Assembly (NCBI GenBank): GCA_033980235.1
Contig: CM067080.1
Location: 2,399,501-2,463,500, forward strand
Length of the DNA stretch: 64,000 nt
Origin: Diadema setosum
Taxonomy: Eukaryota > Echinodermata > Echinoidea > Diadematoida > Diadematidae
Direction: 5' to 3'
The notes under the pieces were generated by a model. That model was not told the DNA's origin and ran no database searches. It saw only the letters and a program-made list of their open reading frames with translations. Below are positions 34,769 to 45,699 of the stretch, piece by piece; position 1 is the first letter of the stretch, and each line of letters starts with the position of its first letter. A program made the translations under genes and the position numbers.

Positions 34769-35016
34769 TGCTTCCTTATTGAAAGCTTACGATGAAATGG
34801 GACTATACACACTGGTACGTGACGAAATACTGCTCTCACATCAATCACGTGACATAATATGGCCTTGAACAGCCGCAGCTTTTGCATATGTATATCACAG
34901 CAATAGACTAGACCAGAACATGGAGGGGCGGTGCAAGGACAGATGAATATAATCATTGTCAGCAAAACTTGCACGAGAGACGTGGCTGTCATATATTGAG
35001 TAGGACCGCTTTTAGA

Positions 35017-35041
35017 TTTCGGGCTACTTGCCCTTCTTCAG
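35017..35041 (-). ncRNA. Hammerhead-like core, inverted PLE terminus
   Basis: Minus strand: CUGAAGA, A, GGGC/GCCC around AAGUA, GAAA. The stem is fully paired here, while the partner at 40736 has GGGC/GUCC. Confidence 0.5.
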
Positions 35042-35059
35042 AATCTACAATGACAATAA

Positions 35060-35601
35060 CAACGTATAAACAAAATCAATCTAGGTATAAAAACATACTA
35101 AACAATACACTCTTTCAAGGGTATTGTCTACAGCCATTCGCCTTATGCGCCACATACACATTATGCTCAAACAAAGAGTCACTGGAACACTACCTACAAC
35201 AACTCGCATAACATTTCATCCAACGAGGTTACAACAAACAAAAATGGTCCATAACCAGATAACACGGGCAAGACACACACCACGTGAAGAACTTCTCTCC
35301 TTCTTTCCAATCACATACCTGCCACCGCCAAACTACCCCACTTCACACACAAACACCACCAGACTCTCCAAAATTTTCTGACAGCACCCGGGAATTATTC
35401 CCCAACCTCCCACCATCTCCTTCCAGGCGGCCGTGAACGAAGAAAAGAACTCTTAGACCCCACTCCTCCAGCACGCCATCACCCAAACCTACCAGATTAT
35501 ACCGCTGTAAATCACGAAATTGCAACATCTGCCAACACATAGTAGAAACTACAACATTCCAAAACACAACCACAGGTAGACAATTCAAGATCTCCTCACA
35601 A
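35060..35601 (+). pseudogene. PLE protein remnant upstream of the endonuclease
   Basis: In changing frames, NKESLEHYLQQLA and RGYNKQKW correspond to the segment that follows the reverse transcriptase in PLEs. After about 250 nt of degraded linker comes RCKSRNCNICQHI and TTGRQFKIS, the conserved cysteine cluster before the GIY-YIG domain. Several stops and frameshifts are present. The frame ends where the LINE begins; the endonuclease continues at 39579. Confidence 0.6.
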
Positions 35602-35609
35602 GCTGCTAA

Positions 35610-36273
35610 ATGATGTCCAGGCTACCATATGTGAGGAAGTTCAGCGATCTCTGCAATTCGACATTGAAAGCCGCGATGAAAAAATGGCGTCCCTGGAAGC
35701 GGCCGTGCGTGATCTGGAAACCGCCATGGATGAGGCAGAACAATATTCCAGGAGAAACTGCCTCATCTTTGCTGGAATACAGGAGAAGGCGGACGAAAAC
35801 ACCGACACCATCATCAAAACGATATGCCAGGAGGATCTCGGAATCGAACTACGTGACGATGACATCGACCGTTCTCATCGATTAGGACCCCTCCTCGAAC
35901 AGCCGTCGTCTGCCGCCACCTCGACCTCGAACACCTCGACCTCGAACACCTCGACCTCGAACACCTCGACCTCGAACAAGGGAAGGAAATCGCACCCAAG
36001 GAACGTCATCATCAAATTCGCAAATTATCGCGTTAGAGAAAAGGTCTACCAAGCGCGATTCAACCTCAGGAAGCAATCTTCGAAGCACAAAACCGTCTTC
36101 ATCAACGAGAACGAAACGACGATCAAAACTCTTCTGGAAAATCAAGCGAGACCAGACAAAGAGAGATTGTAAACTATGGACGCAAGACGGTAAAATCATC
36201 GTGAAATCACCCAGAGGCGAACGATTCACCATCACCAAAGACCGCGATCTCGAGAGACTCAACTCCCGGTTGT
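35610..36273 (+). pseudogene. LINE 1 ORF1 (RNA-binding/coiled-coil type)
   Basis: The ORF1 remnant contains EQYSRRNCLIFAGIQ, DDIDRSHRLG and RNVIIKFANYRVREKVYQAR, the order seen in L1-like ORF1 proteins of CR1-group elements (coiled coil followed by an RNA-recognition-like domain). The N-terminus is missing. Four nine-codon-spaced copies of STSNT-type repeats (about 35928-35980) form a serine/threonine insertion. A frameshift near 36165 moves the last 35 codons (DGKIIVKSPRGERF) to another frame. The same C-terminal pattern occurs in the second LINE (47192-47548). Confidence 0.7.
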
Positions 36274-36389
36274 AAGAACTTGAGATATGACTTACCATAT
36301 CACCTTTCTATCTTGATTTTGTTTTTATCATTTGCCTATTTCATGTATTTACCACGACTTTTGCCTGTGATATATGTCGTTGTTAATTT

Positions 36390-39174
36390 GTAATGGTATT
36401 TAAGAAGTCTTCGAAACAAAACTCATGAATTATCTATGTTTTTAAGGAACAACCAGTATGATATTCTTTCACTTTCAGAAACATGGCTTAATGATGAGAT
36501 TGGTTCAAATATGTTATCCATTGAAGGCTATAAATGTGAAAGAAAAGATAGAGACCAACACGGAGGCGGTGTAGCATGTTATATTAAAGATAACGTATCA
36601 TATGTGAGAAAATATAACATAGAAACCAACGATATTGAATTAATGTGGGTTGAGATTCAGTTTTCAAACTCGCCATCAGTTTTACTTGGAATTGTGTACA
36701 GGAAACCCAGCTGCGCTAATACCTTTTTTTGAGTTACTGGAAGCCCAAGTAGACTGTGCTTCCTTGCATTATTCTAAGATCTTTCTTGTTGGTGACTTTA
36801 ATTGTAACATGCTAACAAAAAATCCTCTTTCAAAGAAAGTCAACGAACTTTGTAACTCTTTACAATACTCCCAGCTAATTGATGTTCCCACCCGCGTAAC
36901 TCCAACCAGTTCATCCTTAATAGATCTTATCCTAGCCACGGATTCAATGGGTTCCTTGAATTCTGGAGTTCAGTCAGTGGGATTTAGTGATCACTCTCTT
37001 GTGTATGTAACTATGAAAGCGTCCATTCCCAAGTACACGCCCAAAATCGCTACCTTTCGCTCTTTCAGACGTTTTGACAAGAGCCTCTTCTTACAAGATT
37101 TGGCAGCAATCAATTGGGATTGCTTTTTTTCAGAGTCGCAGGACGTTGACGAAATGTGGGGCAAGTTCAAATCGAACTTTGTTACACTAAGTAACAAACA
37201 TGCTCCCTTCACTACGGTACGAAAGAAACAGAATGGATCTCCGTGGATTAACGATGATTATTTACATTTAGCAAGAGAAAGAAATTATAATAAAAAGAAA
37301 TTTTTTCAAACGAGAAATGTTTTATATTGGGAGAGATTTATATACTTTAGGAATAAAGCAAATAAGTTAAACAAAAAACTTCGCAGGAAATATTATAAAG
37401 AACAATTTGAACAGACAAATGATATGGGTAGAACATGGAAATTGATGAAAAAATTATTACCAAATAAAACCTCATCAGCTTCTGATCAGAAAGTCATTAT
37501 TGATCGAAAACATTGTCATGATAAAGATAGAATAGCTGATGAATTAAATAAAATGTTTAATAATGTTGGTATGAATATGTGTGATAACGATAATTTTGGT
37601 ATTAATGATATGCATACATTGCAACCAACTGTAAATACTTTTAAATTTACTGATATCAGTGTACAGTTTGTTGAAAAGGAATTGATATGTATTGATTGTT
37701 CAAAGGCCGGTGGCCTAAATGATTTGCATCCTAAACTACTCAAGATTGCCGCACCTTACATTGCTGGCCCACTGACCGTCCTTTTTAATCGATCGCTTTC
37801 ATCAGGAAAATTTCCCAGTGACTTTAAAGTTGCTAAAATAATACCAATTCCAAAAACCGGACAATCATCAGAACTTTCAAATTTTCGACCAATCTCGCTG
37901 TTACCACTAATATCGAAAATATTAGAGAAAGCTATTCATGAACAAATTTACAAATATTTAATCGACAATTCTTTATTATCTGAACGGCAGTCCGGTTTTC
38001 GGCCTAAGCATTCAACCTCAACATGTCTGACAGACATTAGTGACTTTATCTTAGACAATATGGATGCTGGCTACGTCACAGGGGCAATTTTTTAGATCTG
38101 AAAAAAGCCTTCGATATTACATCTCATTCTTTTTTATTACAGAAATTGTCTTTCTATGGTATTCAGGATATGGAGCTAGAATGGTTTACATCATACCTGA
38201 CCGACAGAACTCAATGTGTATTTCATGATGGAGCACTGAGCAGTTTTCTCAAAGTTAAATCAAGCGTACCACAAGGGTCAATACTTGGACCGCTTCTGTT
38301 TTGTTTGAATATAAATGACTTGTGTAACATTGATTATAATCTATCAAAAGTATCTTTATACGCAGATGATACGGCCATTTTTGTGAAAGGGAAAAATGCA
38401 AATGCTGTTCAAATTACATTACAGAATAATTTTGATTTGATGTGTAATTGGTTTAATATAAACAAAATACAAGTTAATGTTAATAAGACTAAATTGATGC
38501 TGTTTGGATCAAAGAAACGCATTAATGAATGTCAACTTAGTATTTGTTACCAAGGTCAATATTTAGAGCGCGTGTCTGGTCTAAAATACTTAGGTGTATA
38601 TTTTGACGAAAACCTTAACTGGTCACCACATATTTCCCAAATCATAACCAAAATCTCTCGAGCTATATCATGTATAAGGAGGATCCGAAAATTCTTACCC
38701 AAATATATGTTGATACAGTTATATTATTCCCTGATCTTATCTCACATAGATTACTGTGCAGTGGTATGGGGGAATTGCACGAAAGGTAATATATTAAAGT
38801 TACAAAGGCTTCAAAACAAACATGCAAGACTAATTCTGAAGACTGATTATACTACTCCAAAAGCTGTTTTACTAAACTCATTGAAATGGCAGTCTGTAGA
38901 TGGGAGATCAAAATACCAGTATTGTGTTACAGTTTTTAAAATCTTGAACGATTTAGCCCCTCCGTGCTTAAACCCTTTAGTCGAAAGACGCCCTGAGTTG
39001 TATTATACCAGACACGCCCTCAATAGTCCACTATTCATTCCGCACCCGCGTACTGACTATAAGAAACGCTCCTTTTCGTACATAGCATGCTCTTTATACA
39101 ACAATCTACCAAGTACTGTACAAACGTGTCCATCACTGTCAACATTCAAAAGGCAGATTAGATTAATGTTTTAG
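36390..39174 (+). pseudogene. LINE 1 ORF2 (endonuclease and reverse transcriptase)
   Basis: The APE-type endonuclease has LSLSETWLND, GGGVACYI, GDFNCN and SDHSLVYV. The reverse transcriptase has SNFRPISLLP, DLKKAFD, SSVPQGSILGPLLF and the catalytic YADD at 38359-38370. The C-terminal region ends in TFKRQIRLMF*. Two frameshifts are visible, both in T-runs (about 36722 and 38088), dividing an otherwise open frame into three. Apart from these the sequence is nearly intact, so the copy is probably young. The function was target-primed reverse transcription of its own RNA. Confidence 0.85.
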
Positions 39175-39578
39175 TAAGTTTATTTGGCAGTAGTGCACAT
39201 TGTAACATGTTAATGAAACGCATTATTTGTTATTATGGATCTTCTAAAGACAGATGTGTCTGTGTCCGTATGCATGTGTGTGTGTGTGTGTGCGTCTGCG
39301 TGTCTGTGTGTCTGCGTGTGTGCATGATGTGCATGCGCGCATGAGTATAAGAATGCGCTTGTGTGTTTATGTAAGGTTTTGACTATGACTATTTCCTAAA
39401 TCTTTTGTATTTTGAATTGTCATTTGTTATATTATCTTCTATTTCCCTGTATAATTTTTATCATAATATGCAAAATGAATCTGTACAATTACAGGGCTCT
39501 CTTGAAAAGCAGGCCTCTGGCTTGAATGAGACTTACCCTGTATTTTTAAAGAAAACGTGAATAAATAAATAAATAAAC

Positions 39579-39900
39579 ATCAACCGCAAATCCACATGCG
39601 TCATATATCTCCTTACATGCCCGCTCCCTCACAAACAGTACGTCGGGAAACAGAGACAACACTGTACACAAGAAACAGCAAAACACTATCAGAAATACGT
39701 AACTACCACACCCCACACCACAAAACACTCCCATACACTAAATATTTCAATCGGCCCGTACACTCATTGTCCAACCTACAACTCACAACCATTGAAAGGA
39801 AACACACAACACAATACTACGCAGAGAATCTTTCTGAATTTGACCCTCCACCCAAACGGAATCAATATAGGTTCATGATACCACCTCTTTATATCACTTC
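39579..39900 (+). pseudogene. PLE GIY-YIG endonuclease remnant
   Basis: INRKSTCVIYLLTC and KQYVGKQ give the paired VIY and YVG strands of the GIY-YIG fold, followed in shifted frames by a degraded C-terminus (PPPKRNQYRF). It continues from the cysteine cluster at 35500-35598; the LINE separates them. Frameshifts make it non-functional. Confidence 0.65.
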
Positions 39901-40735
39901 ATTTCACCACAACAATTTGTCAGAAATTGATACTTACGAGTGATTGTAGAAGTAGATGTAAGTATGTATGTCTATAAATTTGTTATTTGTAGTATTTGAT
40001 TATTTGAATTATTGTGAGTATTGAGTAGATACTGTATGTATGCGCATTATACAGAGATTTATAGTAAAGATAACTTAAATGCCAGTATAAAATAAATGTT
40101 TTATTGTTTGAGATGCTCAGAATATATTTTACTTAGATAGGAACTGAGAATTTTAAGTAGTGGTTTATGTAATGTATCATAATTATGTACATGTGTATGT
40201 ATTATTGGGAAGGTTGAATTGTTGTTAAAGTCATGTGGGTGCATGTAAGTAGGTATGTGGTTGAATAGATCTATGTGTATGAATTATTTCTGTACGCGGA
40301 TGTATAATGTACAATAAGAAGTGTGTTAATGTGTAGAAATTTGTATTTGTATTTGTAGTTTATAACAGACTAAATGGGAACGAGCCTCCGCACAGTACAC
40401 CGCCACCCACCCACCCCCCCCCCCCCCCCTCCCCACCACACAAACGCACATATGATACACACCCGGCTACAATTTTTACACAGACAACATAAGACCGTAC
40501 CCAGCAGTAACAGAGTAAGTTCCGTTCTGTGATTGTATTTTGTTGTTCTTTATTTGGTATTTGTTAAAAATGTGTTGTAATTTTGTACGTTTTGTATATA
40601 TTGTTATGCTTAGCATATTGTATGTAAGCATGTATATATGAATGTATAGAATTAATGTATTGAGGGTTTGTTAAGTTTAGTATGATTTTATACCGAGGTC
40701 GATTTTGTTATATGTTTTTACTGTCATTGCAGATT
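39901..40735. other. PLE 3' untranslated region
   Basis: No open frame. AT-rich with many TATGTA words and a run of about 18 C at about 40412-40430. Confidence 0.5.
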
Positions 40736-40760
40736 CTGAAGAAGGGCAATTAGTCCGAAA
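40736..40760 (+). ncRNA. Hammerhead-like core, right PLE terminus
   Basis: CUGAAGA (40736-40742), A, GGGC/GUCC (one G-U) around AAUUA, GAAA (40757-40760). Confidence 0.5.
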
Positions 40761-40833
40761 GCTCAATCAAAGGGGTGCTACTCAATATCACAGCCACGTC
40801 TCTCTTGCAAGTTTTGCTGACAATATCTATCTA

Positions 40834-40907
<74 letters not shown>

Positions 40908-40908
40908 C

Positions 40909-41836
40909 ACACTCAGCAAAAAAAAAAAGAAAGTAAACGCTTTTTCAAGTTTATATTTCTCATAGAATTTTGGCTAAATGTTAATGTATCATATACCATA
41001 TGAAAGGTAATTCATCAACTTGGTCAAAACAAGGGAAACTTTACGCATGAGAGAAAACATGTTTTCCTCTTCCAAGGAACTAAAGTAAAAATTTCAAAAA
41101 TAAACAAGCTGTTATTCATGCGCAAATGCTCTTCCGAGTAACCGTATAAAAAAATAGAAGAAAAATTTAACACAATGAAAAAAGAATTCCGTTGTCAAAA
41201 TATACCTTTGATATCTATAAAATCTTTGAAGCCTTAAAAGATCAATAAAGGCTAAAAAAATATGTCAAATCCAAATTCAAATGAAATGAGAGGAGCAATT
41301 TTAACAAAAGTGGTAGTATTTTGAATTAATTTCTCAAATTAGGAAAATTGTAAATTACATTTGGTTCATGAATTTGTCTCATAAATTTTTACATTACAAA
41401 ATTGCACGAATGAAACGAAGATATTCTGTTCATTTAATTCTCTTAATGCCCTTATTCCGTATGTCATTTTCCCACTGTAATTTTGTTTTACGTTGTACAG
41501 AGATAAAGAGAACGAAAATTCATTTTTGCTAATTCATTTATGTCTCTCTGCTCATAGTGTTAAACTGATCATTTGTTATCATTGTTATCTTAAAGGGCAT
41601 TTGAAAATGAGAGACAATAATAGTATGTCAATTTTTGCTTTTGTGCCTTGGTGGGCAAAAAAAACACACAAATGTGTTCACTAATGTGTGAAGTTTCCCT
41701 TTACATTGACCTACTAGGTTGATAGCCAATTAAATTACCTTTAATATTGCATTTATAGTAAATTGGTTTTCATCACAATCTTCTAGGAAAATTATAAACT
41801 CGAAAAAGTGTATACTTTCTTATCTTTGCTGAGTGT
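40909..41836. mobile_element. Tc1/mariner-type non-autonomous element
   Basis: ACACTCAGCAAA at the left and TTTGCTGAGTGT at the right, with the match extending into AAGAAAGTAAACGCTTTTTC (complement GAAAAAGTGTATACTTTC). It sits in TATA on both sides, consistent with a TA target. The interior is non-coding and AT-rich. Confidence 0.7.
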
Positions 41837-41953
41837 ATATAATATGTTTTTGGGGGAGGCGTGTGTTTGACCGTTTATCATAAAACCAACAAAGAGTTGC
41901 ACGACCTCGTCTTCCATGAGGACTCGGTCTGACAGAGGGCATCTAATACTTAC

Positions 41954-42039
41954 CATCGACCGATGCCACCAGTCCTGATTATGTGCATCTTGATGAGTAC
42001 ATTCAGATGTTTGTACGACTGTGTAATCGTGCATCGTCA
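41954..42039 (-). CDS. Candidate isolated exon
   Basis: TTTTGTCAG| and |GTAAGT bound an 86-nt open stretch (phase 1 entry, phase 0 exit) encoding about 28 residues including VVQTSECTHQDAHNQDWWHR. I do not recognise a domain. It lies between receptor B's 3' end and receptor A's 5' end, so it would belong to another gene or be a relic. Both splice sites are strong, but no partner exons were identified and no duplicate copy exists in the window. Confidence 0.3.
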
Positions 42040-42212
42040 CTGACAAAAGAATCCCTTATTTCAATTTTTATTTCGCTGAGATGCCTTTTCAGAATTAATT
42101 TCCTTAGGAAAATCGACAATGATGGGAAGCAACAAACCTCAAATCATGACAAATCTCGTGTCACAAAATAAGTAATTAGTAATTAGTGTCACAAAATTAG
42201 TAATTACTGAAG

Positions 42213-43600
42213 TGGACGCTTGTGGACGCGCATGTAATGTTGCTTAGGCCCCATAATGCTCTGCGTCCGGCGTTACGTCCAAAAAAGTCATTTTTTCTGC
42301 GGACTCCCGCGGATCCTTTGCCTTCACCAGAAAATTTGTTCAAAACATACGGGGAACATACGACCAGATGCGAATACTTGCGTCCACTTGCGGATATTCT
42401 TACGAATTGGCACATAATAGTTCTGAACACTTGCGGAGAGTTGCGGATATTTTCGGATAATTACGGATAGTTACAGATTGTTATAAATATGGACAGTATG
42501 GTTTTCTGTGACGATCCCTGCTAAGTCAGTGTATTATGACTGCAAGGTTATCACATATTGGACTGTCTTACATTGTACACTGGGGAAAATTGAAATTGAA
42601 TTACAAGTTGTGAAAAAAAAAATTCGTAATCCTTTAATTTGCTTTACAGTAATACAAGATATAATATGAAATTTTGAACTTGAGGTTTAAATTTTATTTG
42701 TGCAACTCAAATATGAATAAACTTCATAAATATAAACAATACATAACATAATTATACCACAAATATAATACAATATAGATCGATAAGTTAAACATTAGAA
42801 TATGAAAATTATTACTTACAGTCATAGACTATAGACAAACTGTGGTTACGCTGTCGTTGTGCAGCGATATTCATGACTTATTGGGTTATGTTAAGAATAT
42901 TTTATAATAAAGCAATGCTTATTAAACTTCCAGAAAAAAAAGACATCAAGACTTTCAAACACCCCTCCCACACCAAAATACAATATATATATATATATAT
43001 ATATTATACATATACACACACATATATATATATATATAATGTAATACACATTCCATGGAGCGTAAAGTGGGTAAGACAATAAAGAAATACTAAATTCGTT
43101 CTCATTTTATATAGTTATCGCTGTCCCACAACTTTTCCAACCAGAAAAGTTAATAAAATGCTGTCACCCCATCCCCTACCCAAAATATTGCCTTTTCGAA
43201 ATATATATATATATTCAAAGAGTGCAGGAAAAAAAGTACAGCACCAAGGGTCAACCGATGTCATGAGTATATTGGTGCCACCTAAAATGACCATTTGTGG
43301 GAGAAAATTTCATAGTTTGACCATGCGGTTCTGCCTCTCCACTGCTCCGACTGTGTTGTAGCATTCCTTCAGGTAAATGCGCTGCAGCTTGGCAACGCGA
43401 TTTGTGTGGCTTCCCACGAGTCTCTGTGTTCCCATGCGAGTGGAAAACGGAAAATGTCGAAGGACGTAATCGTCCGCAGCATCCGTAACTGTCCGCAAAT
43501 ATCCGTTAGCGGACGAAAGTGTTGAGATACGTTAACTTGCGGTTACTTTCGGATACTTACGGTGGACGTAAACGAACGCAAACGGACGGGAGGTAAAATT
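42213..43600. mobile_element. Element with inverted arrays of GCGGAT
   Basis: At the left (42213-42480) words such as TGCGGATATT, TTGCGGAG and ACGGATAGTTAC point one way. At the right (43440-43600) their complements (ATCCGC, CCGCAAATATCCG) point the other way. The middle (42490-43430) is plain AT-rich sequence with (TA)n tracts at 42984-43040. Exact TIRs could not be aligned, so the limits are approximate. No transposase. Confidence 0.5.
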
Positions 43601-43609
43601 TGTTGCGGA

Positions 43610-43730
43610 TGTGTTTTAGTAGTAGCCATGATAAAAAATCATGGGCGTACATACTCGAGCAGGATTCGAACCTAGACCTCCTGATCACCGGACAGGCGTC
43701 ATCTCCACTAGACAACCGAGCTTTCGCCCG

Positions 43731-43735
<5 letters not shown>
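43610..43735 (-). mobile_element. tRNA-derived SINE head (reverse)
   Basis: On the minus strand: GCTCGGTTGTCTAGTGGAG (A-box region), CCTGTC (anticodon region reminiscent of tRNA-Asp) and a perfect B box GGTTCGAATCC, followed by ATCATGGCTACTACTAAAAC. The stems do not form a full tRNA, so this is a SINE, not a working tRNA gene. Confidence 0.65.
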
Positions 43736-43774
<39 letters not shown>

Positions 43775-43781
43775 TATTTTT
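43735..43781. repeat. Poly-A/poly-T run
   Basis: About 36 A followed by T-rich sequence between two SINE pieces of opposite orientation. Confidence 0.9.
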
Positions 43782-43786
43782 TTTCT

Positions 43787-44138
43787 TATCATGGCTACTA
43801 CTAAAACACTGATCAATTCAGTGCTTATTTAAGTCGATGTAGGGCAATTTGTCAATTAGTTGCAATGAAAACATCTCGACGGAAGAATTTCATGAATTTG
43901 AATAACAAAGCAGTACCCGCTGCATGCTATAAGGATTAGAACCAACACTTGCTGTCGGGCGAAAGCTCGGTGGTCTAGTGGAGATGACGCCTGTCCGGTG
44001 ATTTTTTTTTTTTTTTTTTTATCATGGCTACTACTAAAACACTGATCAATTCAGTGCTTATTTACGTCGATGTGGGGCAATTTGTCAATCAGTTGCAATG
44101 AAAACATCTCGACGGAAGAATTTCATGAATTTGAAATG
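43787..44138 (+). mobile_element. SINE body duplicated, with second truncated head
   Basis: The 110-bp body (ATCATGGCTACTACTAAAAC... to CGACGGAAGAATTTCATGAA) occurs at 43790-43905 and again at 44020-44138. A truncated copy of the head (GCTCGGTGGTCTAGTGGAGA) lies at 43965-44003 just before the second. The second body abuts the 3' end of the reverse LINE. Confidence 0.65.
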
Positions 44139-44139
44139 T

Positions 44140-45688
44140 TGCATATACGATCATCCACCAAAGATATAACATAATACGGCGAGATTTTAGGGATTCCCAA
44201 TTCAAAATTTGATGTAATTCATGATTAGATATGTGTTTATAAGGACTTATTCCAAGTATTATTCTACCAGCCCTGTTTTGTAATTTCTGTAATCGATCGG
44301 TATATTTCAGGTGGGAGGAATCAAACACTACATCTGCATAATCAAACAAAGGAAGAATTATTGTGCGGTAAATCAATTTCAAATTACATTCATTGATATA
44401 AACTCGAAGACGACCTAAAAAATTAACCAATTTACTGATTTTTTGACAAAGGTATTCAATATAATCGTTCCATTTCAATTCTTGGTCTTTTATCACCCCT
44501 AAGTATTTCACGGCTTTCATGCATTGAATAGGCCTATGTTTTCCACTGATATAAGCATTTAAATTTTTTTGCGTTTTGTTAACATTGAATTGGTACCAAA
44601 CAATATAGGCCCTACTCTCCGTTTTATCGACTTTCAAACTAAGTTTATTTAAACACATCCAATCATGTAAGTTCCAAGTCTGCGTTAAGAAAATAATCTA
44701 TACTATTAACATCTTTGTGAGAATAGTACAAAATGGTATCGTCTGCGTAAAGTTGTAGGTCGCAGTGTTGTACCTGCTGAACTATATCGTCTATATAAAG
44801 AGTGAACAGTAGTGGTCCGAGGATTGAACCTTGAGGTACGCCGTAATTGACATCAACAAAATCAGACATTTCGGAACAAAAGTAAGTACATATTTGACGA
44901 TTGGTTAGATAACTTTTAAACCAGACAAAACTATTTCCTTGCGCACCAGCACGCAGCTTTTTTTAGTAGAATACTGAAGTCAACCGTACCGAATGCTTTT
45001 TTTCATGTCAATTAGAACTGCTCCTATGTATTGTCCATTGTCAGACGCGTTTAACCAATCGTCGGAAACACCTGCAAGAGCTGTCACAGTTCAGTGCTTT
45101 TGTCTGAACCCTGACTGTTTCTCCGAAAGTATATTACCAGATTTTAAAATCTCTGAGAATTGCTTGCCTACAATCTTCTCGAGGATTTTCGAGACAGAAG
45201 ATAAGATTGCGATTGGACGATAGTTACAAGGTAATGTTTTATCACCTGATTTATGCAAAGGAATAATTTTTGCCTGTTTCGAGCGTTATGGAAAATCGCC
45301 TTTTGACGGTGACTTATTAAAAAGGTATGTAAGACAACGAACGATAACAGGAGTAGAAATTTTTAACAAGTGCATAGAAATTCCGTCTACACCAACATAC
45401 TTCTTGTTTTTCCATATTTCTAATAAGATTACTAACTTCATCTTCAGAAACAGTTTTGAATGAGAATTTGGGAGAAGTTTGCTTGGGAGAGTTAGAGGAG
45501 TCAACGTGATACGAGGCTTGAGACGGAGGGGAAGCAGAAGGAATATCCGATGCTAGTTCTGACCCAACATTTGCAAAATATTGGTTAAAAAACATTGGCT
45601 TCTGATCTGTCACTATTAGATCTATCATGTTTAGAGCTGTTTGGGGAACGATGCGGGAAAACAGATTTTGATACATTCCACATTTCAC
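44140..45688 (-). pseudogene. LINE 2 reverse transcriptase
   Basis: Fragments in several frames: VGVDGISMHLLKIS (45280-45500), YGVPQGSILGPLLF and catalytic YADD (44738-44749), LKWNDYIEYLCQKISK and ILPLFDYADVVFD (44150-44650). At least four frame changes or stops. Confidence 0.75.
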
Positions 45689-45699
45689 CAGATGTCTTT

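Larger units (their letters stand above)
35602..39577 (+). mobile_element. CR1-type non-LTR retrotransposon (LINE 1 of the window)
   Basis: About 4 kb carrying ORF1, an endonuclease and a reverse transcriptase, with a 3' UTR containing GCAGGCCTCTGGCTTGAATG and a tail of AAAT tetramers at 39560-39577. It inserted in the same orientation as the PLE and interrupts its endonuclease. Single-base frameshifts in homopolymers show it is inactive but not old. The target duplication was not resolved. The closest clade by motif is CR1/Crack-like; I cannot place it further without a tree. Confidence 0.85.
34955..40830 (+). mobile_element. Penelope-like element, 5'-truncated, with inverted terminal copy and nested LINE
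   Basis: The right end (about 40725-40830) and, inverted, the left end (about 34950-35050) share GATTCTGAAGAAGGGCAA, CTACTCAATAT and GCCACGTCTCTC..TGCAAGTTTTGCTGACAAT. Between them lies the C-terminal part of a PLE protein: a region with RGYNKQKW, a cysteine motif, and a GIY-YIG-type endonuclease, in plus orientation. Truncated copies led by an inverted terminal repeat are typical of PLEs. The endonuclease is split by the LINE at 35602-39577. The reverse transcriptase core is missing. Confidence 0.75.

Noticed and set aside
43655..43731. A functional tRNA gene
   Set aside because: The B box is perfect, but acceptor and anticodon stems do not close, and a truncated copy of the same head lies nearby. 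It is better read as a SINE head.
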